64,000 nucleotides of DNA, from NCBI GenBank assembly GCA_964570765.1, contig CAZMZF010000011.1, positions 1 through 64,000 of the forward strand. The letters are read 5' to 3'. Source of the DNA: CAZMZF01 sp964570765. GTDB lineage: Bacteria > Zixibacteria > MSB-5A5 > RBG-16-43-9. The notes beneath the pieces were generated by a model. It saw only the letters and a program-made list of their open reading frames with translations. It ran no database searches and had not been told where the DNA came from. How positions within the stretch are numbered: the first letter of the stretch is position 1; each line of letters starts with the position of its first letter. A program made the translations under genes and the position numbers. Below, in pieces: positions 17,115 to 26,375 of the stretch.

Positions 17115-18122
17115 ATGTCTATAAAAATTGGTATCAACGGATTTGGCAGGATCGGGAGGCTGGTTTACCGGGCAGGTTATCAAAATCCCAATCTTGAGTT
17201 TGTAGCTACCAACGATGTGACTGATGCAAAAACCTTAGCTCATCTTTTAAAATATGATTCAGTGCACGGAAAGATGAATGCTGAGATAAAAGTAGAGGGG
17301 AACAAGATAATAGTAAATGGTAAAAGCTTGGAAGTTTATAGCGAGAAAGACCCGTCAACCCTTCCCTGGAGCAAATTGGGAGTGTCGATCGTGGTGGAAT
17401 CAACTGGTAAATTCACCGATGGTAAGTCCGCGATGAAACATATCGAAGCTGGTGCTAAAAAGGTTTTAATCTCATCTCCGGCTAAAAAATCTGACGTCCC
17501 GGTTCAAACAATTGTTTTAGGTGTAAATGATGACAAATTCGACCCGAAGAAATTCCAGATCTTTACTATTGGCTCCTGCACCACCAACTGTCTGGCACCG
17601 GTTGCCAAGGTTATCAATGACAACTTTGGTATAAAGTATGGCTTTATGACCACTATCCACGCCTATACCAATGACCAGCGGATATTAGATACCCCTCATA
17701 AGGATTTAAGAAGGGCCAGGGCAGCCGCTGTGTCTATGATCCCTACTACTACGGGAGCGGCTAAGGCACTTTCTTTGGTCCTGCCGGAATTAGAAGGAAA
17801 ATTGGATGGGGTAGCAGTCAGGGTCCCGGTGTGCAACGGCTCCTTAGTAGATCTGGTCTGTGAAACTGAAAAAGAGGTGAGTGTGGAAAGTGTTAATACT
17901 GCATTTAAAAAGGCGTCAGAAGGGAAGATGAAAAAGTATATCGAGTATTGTGAGGACCCGATTGTCTCCTGCGACGTGATAGGAAATCCTCATTCATCCA
18001 TCTTCGATGTGGCCTCTACTATGGTCAAGGGGAAAAATCTTTTGAAGGTCTTTGCCTGGTATGATAACGAATGGGGATTCTCCTTGAGGATGATTGAGAT
18101 GATGGAGTTGATGGGGGAATAA
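17115..18122 (+). CDS. gap: Glyceraldehyde-3-phosphate dehydrogenase
   Basis: Converts glyceraldehyde 3-phosphate to 1,3-bisphosphoglycerate, 335 residues. The Rossmann loop is INGFGRIGR at residues 7-15. The catalytic Cys lies in GSCTTNCLAP, and the C-terminal block is AWYDNEWGFS. AAGGAGG precedes ATG 17115 by 7 bases. It starts the lower glycolysis cluster gap-pgk-tpi-secG. Confidence 0.97.
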   Translation: MSIKIGINGFGRIGRLVYRAGYQNPNLEFVATNDVTDAKTLAHLLKYDSVHGKMNAEIKVEGNKIIVNGKSLEVYSEKDPSTLPWSKLGVSIVVESTGKFTDGKSAMKHIEAGAKKVLISSPAKKSDVPVQTIVLGVNDDKFDPKKFQIFTIGSCTTNCLAPVAKVINDNFGIKYGFMTTIHAYTNDQRILDTPHKDLRRARAAAVSMIPTTTGAAKALSLVLPELEGKLDGVAVRVPVCNGSLVDLVCETEKEVSVESVNTAFKKASEGKMKKYIEYCEDPIVSCDVIGNPHSSIFDVASTMVKGKNLLKVFAWYDNEWGFSLRMIEMMELMGE

Positions 18123-18220
18123 AAAGAAAGGTTCAATCCGCCACAGGTGGATAAAGGTTTAAAGGTTCAAGGGAGAAAATAAAGGAAAAGAAAAAAAATA
18201 TAAGAAGAGGGTGAATAGAT

Positions 18221-19417
18221 ATGAATAAATTGACCATAGATGATCTGAAGATGAAAGATAAAAGGGTCCTGGTCAGAGTTGATTTCAATGTGCCTTTGAA
18301 TGAGAAAAAAGAGGTAGCAGATGATACCCGTATCGTGGAATCTTTGCCCACGATCAAAAAAATCTTAAATGATGGCGGAAAAGCTATCCTGATGTCCCAT
18401 TTAGGCAGACCTAAGGGGAAAGACCCTAATTTGAGTTTGGCTCCAGTAGCTAAGAGATTGGAGAAGCTTTTAGGCAAACCGGTTAAATTTGTGGATGATT
18501 GTATTGGTGAGAAAGTGGAAAAAGCTGTTTCAGAGCTTAAGAGCTCTGAATGTCTGCTCCTGGAAAATCTGAGGTTTTATCCTCAGGAGGAGAAAAATGA
18601 TCCGGAATTTGCCAAGAGCTTAGCTAAATTAGGTGAGGTTTATATTAATGATGCTTTTGGCACTGCTCACCGTGCTCATGCCTCAACTGAAGGGGTAACT
18701 AAATATATTAAAGAATGCGCGGCTGGATATCTTATGCAAAAAGAGCTTAAATATCTGGGTATGGCATTAACCCAGCCCAAAAGACCCTTTATAGCTATCT
18801 TAGGAGGGGCAAAGATCTCTGGCAAAATAGATGTTATTAAAAACCTTCTGGATAAGGTAGATACCATTTTAATTGGTGGTGGCATGGCTTTCACTTTCTA
18901 TAAAGCCTTAGGGAAAGAGGTGGGCTCTTCCCTTTTAGAAGGGGACAAAGTAGAATTAGCCAAGGAGATCTTAGAAGAAGCAGAAAAAAAGAAGGTCGAT
19001 TTAGAGCTTCCAGATGATTTCATAATTGCACCTGAAGCTAAGGAGGATACCTCCACCCGGGTGGTGGATAAAGACAATATCCCTGCTGGCTGGAAAGGGT
19101 TAGATATAGGTCCTGAAACTCTAAAACTTTTCAAGGAAAAGATTGAAAATGCCAAAACCGTTGTCTGGAACGGGCCAATGGGTGTTTTTGAAGTGGATAA
19201 ATTTTCTAAAGGAACCATAGGAATTGCTGACCAGCTTGCCCGGATAACCAAGAAAGGTGCGACCACAATTGTGGGTGGTGGGGATTCAGTTGCGGCTTTA
19301 GCCAGGGTAAATTTAGAAAAGAAGATGACTCACGTCTCCACTGGTGGAGGAGCTTCTTTAGAATTCTTAGAGGGAAAGACTCTACCAGGAGTGGCGGCTT
19401 TAACTGATAAAAAGTAA
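18221..19417 (+). CDS. pgk: Phosphoglycerate kinase
   Basis: Transfers phosphate from 1,3-bisphosphoglycerate to ADP, 398 residues, the usual length. The N-terminal signature RVDFNVPLN is followed by the substrate loop HLGRPKG. The nucleotide-binding lobe has GGAKISGK, and the C-terminal GGGDSVAA and THVSTGGGASLEFLEG complete the family pattern. AAGAGGGTG lies just before ATG 18221. It is 98 bp after gap, with only a short imperfect repeat between. Confidence 0.97.
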   Translation: MNKLTIDDLKMKDKRVLVRVDFNVPLNEKKEVADDTRIVESLPTIKKILNDGGKAILMSHLGRPKGKDPNLSLAPVAKRLEKLLGKPVKFVDDCIGEKVEKAVSELKSSECLLLENLRFYPQEEKNDPEFAKSLAKLGEVYINDAFGTAHRAHASTEGVTKYIKECAAGYLMQKELKYLGMALTQPKRPFIAILGGAKISGKIDVIKNLLDKVDTILIGGGMAFTFYKALGKEVGSSLLEGDKVELAKEILEEAEKKKVDLELPDDFIIAPEAKEDTSTRVVDKDNIPAGWKGLDIGPETLKLFKEKIENAKTVVWNGPMGVFEVDKFSKGTIGIADQLARITKKGATTIVGGGDSVAALARVNLEKKMTHVSTGGGASLEFLEGKTLPGVAALTDKK

Positions 19418-19539
19418 ACTATATTCTTTGTCCGGGAAATGGATCCACAGGAGAGGAGAAAAAAAAGAAATTGAACGAAAAAAACAATCAAAAATCCGAG
19501 TCTGGATTTAAGGGACCTAACAATCGCCATAATTCAGGG

Positions 19540-20313
19540 ATGAATAAGAAAACCAGACCTCTTTTAATCGCCGGGAACTGGAAGATGTTCAAAGACCATA
19601 AGGAAGGTTTCGCTTTGGCTTTTGCTCTCAAGGAAAGATTAGCTGATATATCCACCATCCAGGTGGTCTTATGTCCACCGTTCACCTCTTTACAAGCAGT
19701 ATCCTCAGCCATAGAAGGCTCCGCTTTCTTTTTAGGTGCTCAAAATGTTCACTGGGAAAAGGAGGGTGCTTTTACCGGAGAGATATCCTCTCAGATGCTT
19801 TTATCTTTAGGCTGTAAATATGTTATAATTGGTCATTCGGAAAGAAGACTTCTCTTTCATGAAAGTAACAAAATAGTCAACCTTAAGCTCAAAACTGCTT
19901 TAAAAGAAGGGCTAAACCCGATACTCTGTATTGGTGAGACCCTGCAGGAAAGGGAAAAGGGGAAAACCGAAGAGATAGTTGAGGAACAGCTCAAAGGAGC
20001 TTTTGAGGATTTGACTCCCGAGGATGTAGGGAAGATAGTTTTAGCTTATGAGCCGGTCTGGGCAATTGGCACAGGTAAGACCGCCACACCCAAGCAAGCC
20101 AACGATGTGCACCTTTTCATCCGTAGAAAACTTGAGGAAAGATATGGTCAGGAGATAGCCGGTAATATGAGAATACTCTATGGTGGCTCGGTAAAACCGG
20201 AGAATGCTAAAGACCTTTTAAAGGAACAAGAGATGGATGGTGCCCTGGTCGGGGGTGCAAGTTTAGATCTGGATTCTTTTGAGAAGATCGTAAGAAGTGG
20301 TTTAGATTTGTAG
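19540..20313 (+). CDS. tpiA: Triosephosphate isomerase
   Basis: Interconverts dihydroxyacetone phosphate and glyceraldehyde 3-phosphate. Active-site Lys is in AGNWKM, His in IIGHSERR and Glu in YEPVWAIGTG; the phosphate loop is GGSVKPEN. From ATG 19540 the protein is 257 residues, the family size. A TTG at 19471 with a purine-rich AGGAGAGGAG 11 bases upstream would add 23 low-complexity residues. It has the better ribosome site, so the start is not settled. Confidence 0.95.
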   Translation: MNKKTRPLLIAGNWKMFKDHKEGFALAFALKERLADISTIQVVLCPPFTSLQAVSSAIEGSAFFLGAQNVHWEKEGAFTGEISSQMLLSLGCKYVIIGHSERRLLFHESNKIVNLKLKTALKEGLNPILCIGETLQEREKGKTEEIVEEQLKGAFEDLTPEDVGKIVLAYEPVWAIGTGKTATPKQANDVHLFIRRKLEERYGQEIAGNMRILYGGSVKPENAKDLLKEQEMDGALVGGASLDLDSFEKIVRSGLDL

Positions 20314-20349
20314 CTTTCAATATTCATCTTTGGTTGAAAAGGAGGTATT

Positions 20350-20757
20350 TTGTACGCTTTTTTGATTCTTTTGCATGTGATTATATGTGCCGCTTTAATA
20401 ATCACAGTCCTTTTACAGTCGAGCAAAGGAGAGGGATTAGCTGGTGCTTTTGGTGGCTCAGGGATTACCGGTGCGGTTTTTGGTGGAAGGGGTGCGGCTA
20501 CATTTCTCTCTAAGGCTACTACAATTTTAGCGGTCGCCTTTTTTATTAGCTCCATCGCCTTGACTTTTATAACTCCCATTACTGGCACCAGGGGTGGTGG
20601 TGCAGGGAAAAGTGCAATTACCCAGGAGGCACAAAAAGAAAAAGGACAGGGCTCTTTGCCTGCAACCGGGATTCCAGGGACAACTCAGGAAACTCAGCCT
20701 CAATCGGACAAACCAGCTGAGCTACCTCCTCCGCCTCCAGAAGGTCAAGGGAAGTAG
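20350..20757 (+). CDS. secG: Protein-export membrane protein SecG
   Basis: Auxiliary subunit of the SecYEG translocon, 135 residues. There are two membrane helices, at about residues 2-20 and 54-74, joined by the conserved loop LLQSSKGEGLAGAFGG. The C-terminal tail is Pro/Gln-rich and variable. The start is TTG 20350, preceded by AAAGGAGGT. Location directly after tpiA and before tRNA-Leu matches the tpiA-secG-leu tRNA order seen in many bacteria. Confidence 0.92.
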   Translation: MYAFLILLHVIICAALIITVLLQSSKGEGLAGAFGGSGITGAVFGGRGAATFLSKATTILAVAFFISSIALTFITPITGTRGGGAGKSAITQEAQKEKGQGSLPATGIPGTTQETQPQSDKPAELPPPPPEGQGK

Positions 20758-20793
20758 TTTTTCTCATCTACTTAAAACTTAAGTGAAAGTTTT

Positions 20794-20875
20794 GCGGAAG
20801 TGGTGGAATTGGCAGACACGCTATCTTGAGGGGGTAGTGGGGTGACCCGTGGGGGTTCAAGTCCCCCCTTCCGCA
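20794..20875 (+). tRNA. tRNA-Leu (anticodon GAG)
   Basis: The acceptor GCGGAAG pairs with CTTCCGC. The D region is TGGTGGAATTGGCAGA. The anticodon stem CTATC/GGTAG encloses the loop TTGAGGG, giving anticodon GAG. The long variable arm is class II, and the T arm holds GGGTTCAAGTCCC. The 3' CCA is not encoded, so it must be added by a nucleotidyltransferase. It follows secG by 36 bases. Confidence 0.95.
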
Positions 20876-20882
20876 GTTTTGT

Positions 20883-21055
20883 TATGGAGTGCATCCATTT
20901 GGATGCATTTTTTTATTAAAGTATTTTTAAGAGGAATTTTGGAGTGCGAGCCTTTCCTGTGATTCGCTTTTCCGACAAATTTGCTCAAAAAAGTAAAGCT
21001 GAAGTCTTCACCAGGATCCTGTGGACAAAACCTTGAGGCTTTACAATCCAGTGTC
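20883..21055. repeat. GGAGTGC-type repeats at the secG/tRNA and O-antigen-ligase junction
   Basis: A small GGAGTGCATCCATTTGGATGC element is followed by GGAGTGCGAGCC...ATCCAGTG. The part from about 20995 (AAAGCTGAAGTCTTCACC, AGGATCCTGTGGACAA, CTTTACAATCCAG) is nearly identical to 63451-63509. Its right end forms the stop codon of the convergent O-antigen ligase gene. Confidence 0.6.
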
Positions 21056-22297
21056 TTTTTCTGTAATCTCTTTAGGACCGATGCGGGCAATTACCTCACT
21101 CAATCCCAAAATAAAAAACAGTATCATATTATCAATCGCGGCCGTATAATAGCACTGAAATTGTGAGGCTAATAGATATGCGAATAGGGTTAAAATCCCG
21201 CCTAAGATTAGAGCTTTTTGGTAACCTTCCTTTTTCTCTTTATATCTACGGAGAAGGTTTTTCAATAAAATCACCCAGAGGAAAATAAAAGCTAAAAGTC
21301 CGATTATCCCGGCATTTACCGCTACATTTAAAAAGTCGTTATGCGCGTGACCGAAGATCTCAGAAGGTATCTTCAAATAACTCTTGTAAAACTCCTGAAA
21401 ATTACCAAACCCTATCCCGAAGATGGGATGATCTTTGAAGATATTAAAAGAGGTTGACCAGATAACTGACCTTATATCTGCCTGTTGTAAAGAACCGGCC
21501 TTAGCTGCCATAATCGACCTGCCCAATATTCCTGGATCGATTAAATAGATGGCAATAAAGTAGCCAGTTACTGCTAAACCCTCTTTCAATTTGTGCCTGC
21601 TTTTCGAGAAGATAAAAAACAGGATAAAGGCAAAAATTTGTGCATAAAGAGTACTTCTGGTATAGCTGAACAGGTTTCCGGTTACACAAAGGGCTGAAAC
21701 TGTAAAATAGAATATTTTCAAGGAGGTTTTTTTCGTATAAGATGCCAGGCAGAAGCTGACTATACCTATTACCATGGCATAGAAAGCATAAGTCAAAGAC
21801 AGATCAAAGAAACCCGGGGAGCGGAACTTTCCATAAGGTAGAAGTTGGTCAAGGGGCTTGTGTCTTATCAGGTCTAACCCGGAATAATGTTGCCAGATAG
21901 CGTAAAGCGCTACAATCCCCGAGATCAGAAAAATCAGGTTAACTAATTTCCTTATGAAATTTTCGTCCTTAAGATTATTGATCAATAAAAATGGGATTAC
22001 AAGCAGCCATTCATCCCTGAGACTAACAAGGCTTCGGACCGGATTCTGGGAGAAGATGATCGAAAGAAGATAAGCTCCTAAATAGACTAAAACCGGCAGT
22101 TCAAAAAAGGAGCTTTCCCAGTTAAAACTTTTTTTAGAGATAATTCTCCAGAACCAGCCTAAAAGGGCAAAACAGAGTCCAGTTTGAGTTCCAGCTATAG
22201 AAAAGGGAGAAAAAAATACAAAGAGGAGAAGTCCAAAATTAACTAAAGCTTGAGGTGAGATAAATTTTTCTTTTTTATCAGAAGATATATCGAGCAT
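21041..22297 (-). CDS. O-antigen ligase family (Wzy_C/WaaL-type) membrane protein
   Basis: 418 residues with about ten membrane helices. The large periplasmic loop and the signature GFGNFQ...HAHNDFLNVAVNAGIIGL are diagnostic of the O-antigen ligase/polymerase family, which transfers polymerised O-polysaccharide to lipid A-core or polymerises repeat units. The two roles cannot be separated by sequence. It is 5 bp downstream of the flippase, so they are an operon. The last codons (KDTGL and stop) fall in a dispersed repeat. Confidence 0.85.
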   Translation of the reverse strand: MLDISSDKKEKFISPQALVNFGLLLFVFFSPFSIAGTQTGLCFALLGWFWRIISKKSFNWESSFFELPVLVYLGAYLLSIIFSQNPVRSLVSLRDEWLLVIPFLLINNLKDENFIRKLVNLIFLISGIVALYAIWQHYSGLDLIRHKPLDQLLPYGKFRSPGFFDLSLTYAFYAMVIGIVSFCLASYTKKTSLKIFYFTVSALCVTGNLFSYTRSTLYAQIFAFILFFIFSKSRHKLKEGLAVTGYFIAIYLIDPGILGRSIMAAKAGSLQQADIRSVIWSTSFNIFKDHPIFGIGFGNFQEFYKSYLKIPSEIFGHAHNDFLNVAVNAGIIGLLAFIFLWVILLKNLLRRYKEKKEGYQKALILGGILTLFAYLLASQFQCYYTAAIDNMILFFILGLSEVIARIGPKEITEKDTGL

Positions 22298-22302
22298 TAG
22301 AT

Positions 22303-23865
22303 TTAGTTTCCCGGAGAAAACCTCTTTAAAATTTCCAAGAACTTACTGAATATCTTATCCAGACCAAAAGGTAGTTTTGCAATATATCTTGAAGCCAGGT
22401 CAAAATCAAGTTTTTCCAAGCCCCGGACAAAAGCTAAGAAAATCGGATAAAAGATAATTCCAAGCAAGATACAAATAACCAATCCATAAATCCCGGGTAA
22501 AAATGAAGAGAGGAAGTAAACTAAAATTCCCATTAAGACCGAGGCTAAAATAATCTTCAGTATCGGAATTAGCGGAAATTTTTCTTTTAGAAATATTGCA
22601 TAAACATAAATGATTATCCCTAACCCGAAAAAAGCCTGAGCAGAAAAACTTACCCAGACCGCCCCCAGGGCTTGATATTTGCGAGTGAAAATAAGATTTA
22701 ATACCAATTTCAAAAAAACCGAAAGGATATAAAATCTAAGGATTACCTTCTGTTTTTCAAGACTGTAAAGCAAAGAAGATGAAGCCTGGGATAATGCTCC
22801 AAATGCTCCGGCTAAAAGGATAATCGAAAATATAAAAGCGGATGGCAGATACTCTGCACCGTAGATGCTGGTAATAATTCGGGGAGAAAGAAAAATCCCG
22901 CCAGCGCACAAAGGTAAAACTAAAAGGGCTAAATATCTGGTGGAATTATAATGGATACGTATTAATCTATCTTTCTGAGCACCTCCATAGGCTTCTGACA
23001 TAGTGGGGAGTAATACCCCGGCAAAAGCACCTGGCAGAAGCAGGATAACCTTATTGGCTAAATTAAAACCTAAATTATAAAAGGCTACTTGCCTTTCAGT
23101 GCTGAAAGCCCCCAGAAATAACAGCTCAAACCTCTCCCAGAGAAAGGCTTCTAAAAGAAGGATGATGAAAATACTTTTACTATAATCTATCAGCTTATTT
23201 TTCAACCCCAGGGGCAAAGCTTCTTTTGTAAATGGATATTTTTTTGAATGATAGTAATTGAAATAAAGGAACAAACCTAAAAAATTGGAGATAAAACTGA
23301 TCCAGAAAAGAGATTCCACTTCTCCTTTTAAAATCATTACCAAAAGGATCAAAAGAAAGGTTAAAGGGGAGAGGATAAAAGTTAAAAAGGCGATAAGGTC
23401 ATACCTTAAAAATCCGGAGAAACCTGCCATATAGATAGCTAAAAGCCCCATAGGGATCATACCCAAAGACCCGATTCTCAGATATAGGGAGAGATATGGT
23501 TTTTGATAAAGGTTAGCCAGAAGTGGAGCAAAAATAAATAATAAAATTGTAAGAATAATTCCAGCCCAGAAGACCCATCTGGAACAATTTCTGAGAATAA
23601 GCCCTGTAGATTTATAATCCTTCTTACCTGAATATTCTGATATATATTTTGTCACTGTAGTGGGTAGACCTAAATTGACTAAAAACCCAACCATAGTTAG
23701 AATCCAGAAAGCTAAACTGTATTCACCGAGCTTTTCCGGACCGAGTATCCTGGCAACAACTATCGAGGTTATAAAACCAAAGAAAAGCCCAGTCCCCCTG
23801 AAAAGGAAATTGTAAAGGGTATTTTTTGCTAAAGAAGGAGTGTAAATATTCTGAGGTATTTCCAA
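22303..23865 (-). CDS. Polysaccharide flippase (MATE/MOP superfamily, Wzx-like)
   Basis: 520 residues, 12-14 predicted membrane helices. The N-terminal half has the Polysacc_synt pattern TLYNFLFRGTGLFFGF followed by VVARILGPEKLGEYSLAFW (two parts). It probably moves undecaprenyl-linked glycan across the inner membrane for the adjacent O-antigen ligase. The start is TTG 23865 with AAAGGA too close upstream, so the exact start is uncertain. Upstream is a repeat field, not another gene. Confidence 0.85.
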   Translation of the reverse strand: MEIPQNIYTPSLAKNTLYNFLFRGTGLFFGFITSIVVARILGPEKLGEYSLAFWILTMVGFLVNLGLPTTVTKYISEYSGKKDYKSTGLILRNCSRWVFWAGIILTILLFIFAPLLANLYQKPYLSLYLRIGSLGMIPMGLLAIYMAGFSGFLRYDLIAFLTFILSPLTFLLILLVMILKGEVESLFWISFISNFLGLFLYFNYYHSKKYPFTKEALPLGLKNKLIDYSKSIFIILLLEAFLWERFELLFLGAFSTERQVAFYNLGFNLANKVILLLPGAFAGVLLPTMSEAYGGAQKDRLIRIHYNSTRYLALLVLPLCAGGIFLSPRIITSIYGAEYLPSAFIFSIILLAGAFGALSQASSSLLYSLEKQKVILRFYILSVFLKLVLNLIFTRKYQALGAVWVSFSAQAFFGLGIIIYVYAIFLKEKFPLIPILKIILASVLMGILVYFLSSFLPGIYGLVICILLGIIFYPIFLAFVRGLEKLDFDLASRYIAKLPFGLDKIFSKFLEILKRFSPGN

Positions 23866-23879
23866 ATCCTTTTATCTCC

Positions 23880-24120
23880 GCAATTCAGTTGAAGAGAGTG
23901 GTCGGGTCCAGAATGGATCCAATTGGACAAGGGTGCCCAACCTACGTTCTATTCCCTCTCCCCTCTACGAGCCGTAAAGCTCTTATCGGCTTGTGGGAGA
24001 GGGTTAGGGATATAGGGGGAAAAAATAATTTCACCCTCCCCTTCCCCCCTCCATCAAGGGAGGGGACTCCTAAATCCGCGTATGTATTTCTCATAGGCGG
24101 GGCTCCCAACCCCGCAGAAT
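23880..24120. repeat. Repeat field between the flippase and gmhA
   Basis: It contains CCCTCTCCCCTCT...TGTGGGAGAGGG, CCCTCCATCAAGGGAGGGG and GGCGGGGCTCCCAACCCCGC. The first two modules also occur inside the 26230-26372 element. I see no gene or promoter here. Confidence 0.5.
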
Positions 24121-24149
24121 GAGTTTTTCAGAGGTCTCATTTACCTCAC

Positions 24150-24737
24150 TTAATAATTCCTCTCGATCAGATCACAGACTATATGCCCGATAAGAAGATG
24201 CACTTCTTGAATCCTCTGGGTCTCAGAAGAGGGGACAATAATTGAGTAATCCACAATTCGGCTCATCTCTCCCCCTTTTTTACCGGATAAGGCTAAAGTT
24301 TTCATTCCGATTTTCCTGGCAGTCTTTATGGCTAAATTCACATTAGAGGATTCACCGGAGGTGCTTAAAGCTAAAAGACAATCTCCTTTCTTACCTAAAG
24401 CTTCTACCTGGCGGGAAAAAACCTTTTCAAATCCAAAATCATTTGAGGCTGCAGTTAAGATTGAAGGATTAACTGTAAGGGCAATAGCTGGTAGTGCCTT
24501 TCTTTTTGAATCAGACCTTAATCTTACTACTAATTCTCCGGCAATATGCTGAGCATCTGCCGCAGAACCACCATTCCCGCAGAGTAAAATCTTTCCACCT
24601 TTTTTAAAACAATCATTCAAAATATCTGCCAGCTTTACAATCTTTTCTGAAAACTCCGATTTAATTTTTTCCTCTAAAGCAATACTCTCCTCAATCTGAG
24701 CCTGGACCATTGAAATTTGTTTTGATTTCTTAGTCAT
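24150..24737 (-). CDS. gmhA: Phosphoheptose (D-sedoheptulose 7-phosphate) isomerase
   Basis: SIS-domain enzyme that makes D-glycero-D-manno-heptose 7-phosphate, the first step of ADP-heptose synthesis for the LPS core. It has 195 residues. Motifs are LLCGNGGSAADAQHIAGE near residue 52, ALSTSGESSNV for phosphate binding and QEVHLLIGHIVCDLIE at the C-terminal zinc/active-site helix. It stands near the O-antigen genes but is separated by repeats, so it may be transcribed alone. Confidence 0.92.
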   Translation of the reverse strand: MTKKSKQISMVQAQIEESIALEEKIKSEFSEKIVKLADILNDCFKKGGKILLCGNGGSAADAQHIAGELVVRLRSDSKRKALPAIALTVNPSILTAASNDFGFEKVFSRQVEALGKKGDCLLALSTSGESSNVNLAIKTARKIGMKTLALSGKKGGEMSRIVDYSIIVPSSETQRIQEVHLLIGHIVCDLIERNY

Positions 24738-24763
24738 AGTTTAGCTCTTTTTATCCAATTCTG

Positions 24764-25443
24764 TCAGACAGGAATGTCTGACTTACTTATAATGCATATT
24801 TTTCCACATAATATCTCTTCAAAATCACCCCATTGATTTTCGTAAGATTTATCTTGAATATATTCAGGATTTTCCCGGTCATATTGCCATTGTAAAAGAT
24901 TATACAAGATATATTGCCTGATAAGATTTAATTCGTTTTCATTTCTAATAACGTGTTCATAATAATTTCGTTGCCAAACAGAGATTCCAGGTGAGTTGTG
25001 AATAATATTAATTTGTTTAGTAACTGCAGATTTGAAAGAGCGTATAATAGTAGGCAATGAACCAATAACAGGTTTTCCGAACCGTTCAACTGGAGGGGCA
25101 CGGCGCGCCGTGCCCCTACAATCTCGGTAATCATCACAATTCCGTGAAAATGATTGGGCATTACCATGAAAACATCTATCTTAACATCTTTTCTTAATCT
25201 TGCTGTTTTTCTCCATTCCTCTTCAACCACATGACCATATTTATTTAACTTCATTACACCGTTAACTACCTTGCCAAAAATATATTCACTATTACGTGTA
25301 CATATGGTTACAAAATACGCACCTGCCTGTGAATAATCATAATCCTTTAACCTGATTGAACGGCGGTGATATTTTTGGGGATTATATTTACTATCAGAAA
25401 TTTTATCCATAGAATTTCCTGATGTAGGGGCTTGATTTATCAA
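24764..25443 (-). pseudogene. Frameshifted REP-associated tyrosine transposase (RAYT, Y1 family)
   Basis: The N-terminal frame (from 25443) reads HRRSIRLKDYDYSQAGAYFV followed by TICTRN, then the HUH-type MPNHFHGIVMI. The reading then passes out of frame near 25100. The second frame (to 24764) continues PTIIRSFKSAVTKQIN and WQRNYYEHVIRNENEL, which contains the catalytic Tyr. Neither piece alone is a full protein. The break lies at a perfect 24-bp palindrome (25094-25117). The locus is bracketed by small palindromes, as expected for a RAYT with its REP sequences. An assembly error is possible but the palindrome makes a real disruption likely. Confidence 0.8.
25094..25117. repeat. Perfect 24-bp palindrome inside the RAYT gene
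   Basis: AGGGGCACGGCG followed by its exact complement CGCCGTGCCCCT. A similar GAGGCACGAT/ATCGTGCCTC hairpin lies just outside the gene at 25453-25474. Together they look like the REP targets of this transposase family. Confidence 0.65.
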
Positions 25444-25473
25444 ACCCTATTTGAGGCACGATGAATCGTGCCT

Positions 25474-26214
25474 CTACCTATGTATTGCCCTGGCAAAATC
25501 TTTTAAAATCTTATCATTCCCCTTTTCTTCTAAGGCATTCCCAATCACCACGAAGTTTGCCCCGGCTTTTACCTTAGCTTTAGCGGTTTCCGGGTCTCTT
25601 ATTCCTCCGCCGATTATCAAAGGAACGGTGATAAATTTCTTCACCTCTTTTATCAAAGGATCAGGTACAGAACTCTCTGCCCCGGAGCCTGCATCCATAA
25701 AGATAAATTTCATCCCTAAATATTCTGCAGCAAGGGCATGAGCACAGGCAAGATCTGGCTTATTCGAAGGCAAGGGAAGGGTATCAGACATAAACTGAAC
25801 CGAGGTCATCTTTCCGGATTCGATTAACATATATCCGGTCGGGATCGGTTCTAAACCAAATTCTTTTATCACCGGTGCGGCTTTCACCTGTTCGCCGATC
25901 AAAAGGTTTGGGTTTCTGCCGCTGATCAAGGAAAGAAACAAAACCGCATCTGCATATTTAGAGACCTGGTTGGCATTTCCTGGAAAGATTATTACCGGGA
26001 GTTTGACTTTCTCTTTTATCCTTTTAATTGCCTCATCAAAATGGGTGGATAAAAGCAAGCTTGAGCCGACCAAGATTCCGTCTGCTCCCCCTTTCTCTGC
26101 CCGATAAGCTAATTCCGCAATCTCTTTGGGGCTTAACCTGTCCGGGTCCAATAGGACTAAGAAGCCTCCTTTTTTATCTTTGATAACCTTTAATAATCTC
26201 TGATAAACTTTCAA
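25474..26214 (-). CDS. Geranylgeranylglyceryl-phosphate synthase family (GGGPS/PcrB) protein
   Basis: TIM-barrel prenyltransferase, 246 residues, that joins a polyprenyl diphosphate to sn-glycerol 1-phosphate by an ether bond. Motifs: LVLLDPDRLS at residues 18-27, GGADGILVGSSLLL, VIIFPGNANQVS, YMLIESGKMTSV, FIFMDAGSGAESSV and IIGGGIRDPETA. These match the group II enzymes found in Bacteroidetes and Thaumarchaea/Euryarchaea rather than short-chain PcrB of Firmicutes. Chain length and product are inferred. It lies alone between repeats. Confidence 0.85.
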   Translation of the reverse strand: MKVYQRLLKVIKDKKGGFLVLLDPDRLSPKEIAELAYRAEKGGADGILVGSSLLLSTHFDEAIKRIKEKVKLPVIIFPGNANQVSKYADAVLFLSLISGRNPNLLIGEQVKAAPVIKEFGLEPIPTGYMLIESGKMTSVQFMSDTLPLPSNKPDLACAHALAAEYLGMKFIFMDAGSGAESSVPDPLIKEVKKFITVPLIIGGGIRDPETAKAKVKAGANFVVIGNALEEKGNDKILKDFARAIHR

Positions 26215-26229
26215 GTTCCCCTCGTTTTT

Positions 26230-26372
26230 ATTTTGGAGTGCATCGTCCGTGTCGCTGTGTGACAGTTCCCTCTCCCCTTGTGGGAGAGGGTTAGGGAGAG
26301 GGGTTCACCCTCCCCTAACCCCTCCCATCAAGGGAGGGGAAGTATGCATTGACACGGTTAATACACTCCAAA
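26230..26372. repeat. 143-bp composite element with TTTGGAGTGCAT / ACACTCCAAAT ends
   Basis: The outer inverted repeats TTTTGGAGTG and CACTCCAAA enclose CCCTCTCCCCTTGTGGGAGAGGG and CCCTCCCATCAAGGGAGGG hairpins, plus GTGTC.../...GACAC arms. It occupies the whole gap between alaS and the GGGPS gene. Confidence 0.65.
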
Positions 26373-26375
26373 TAT

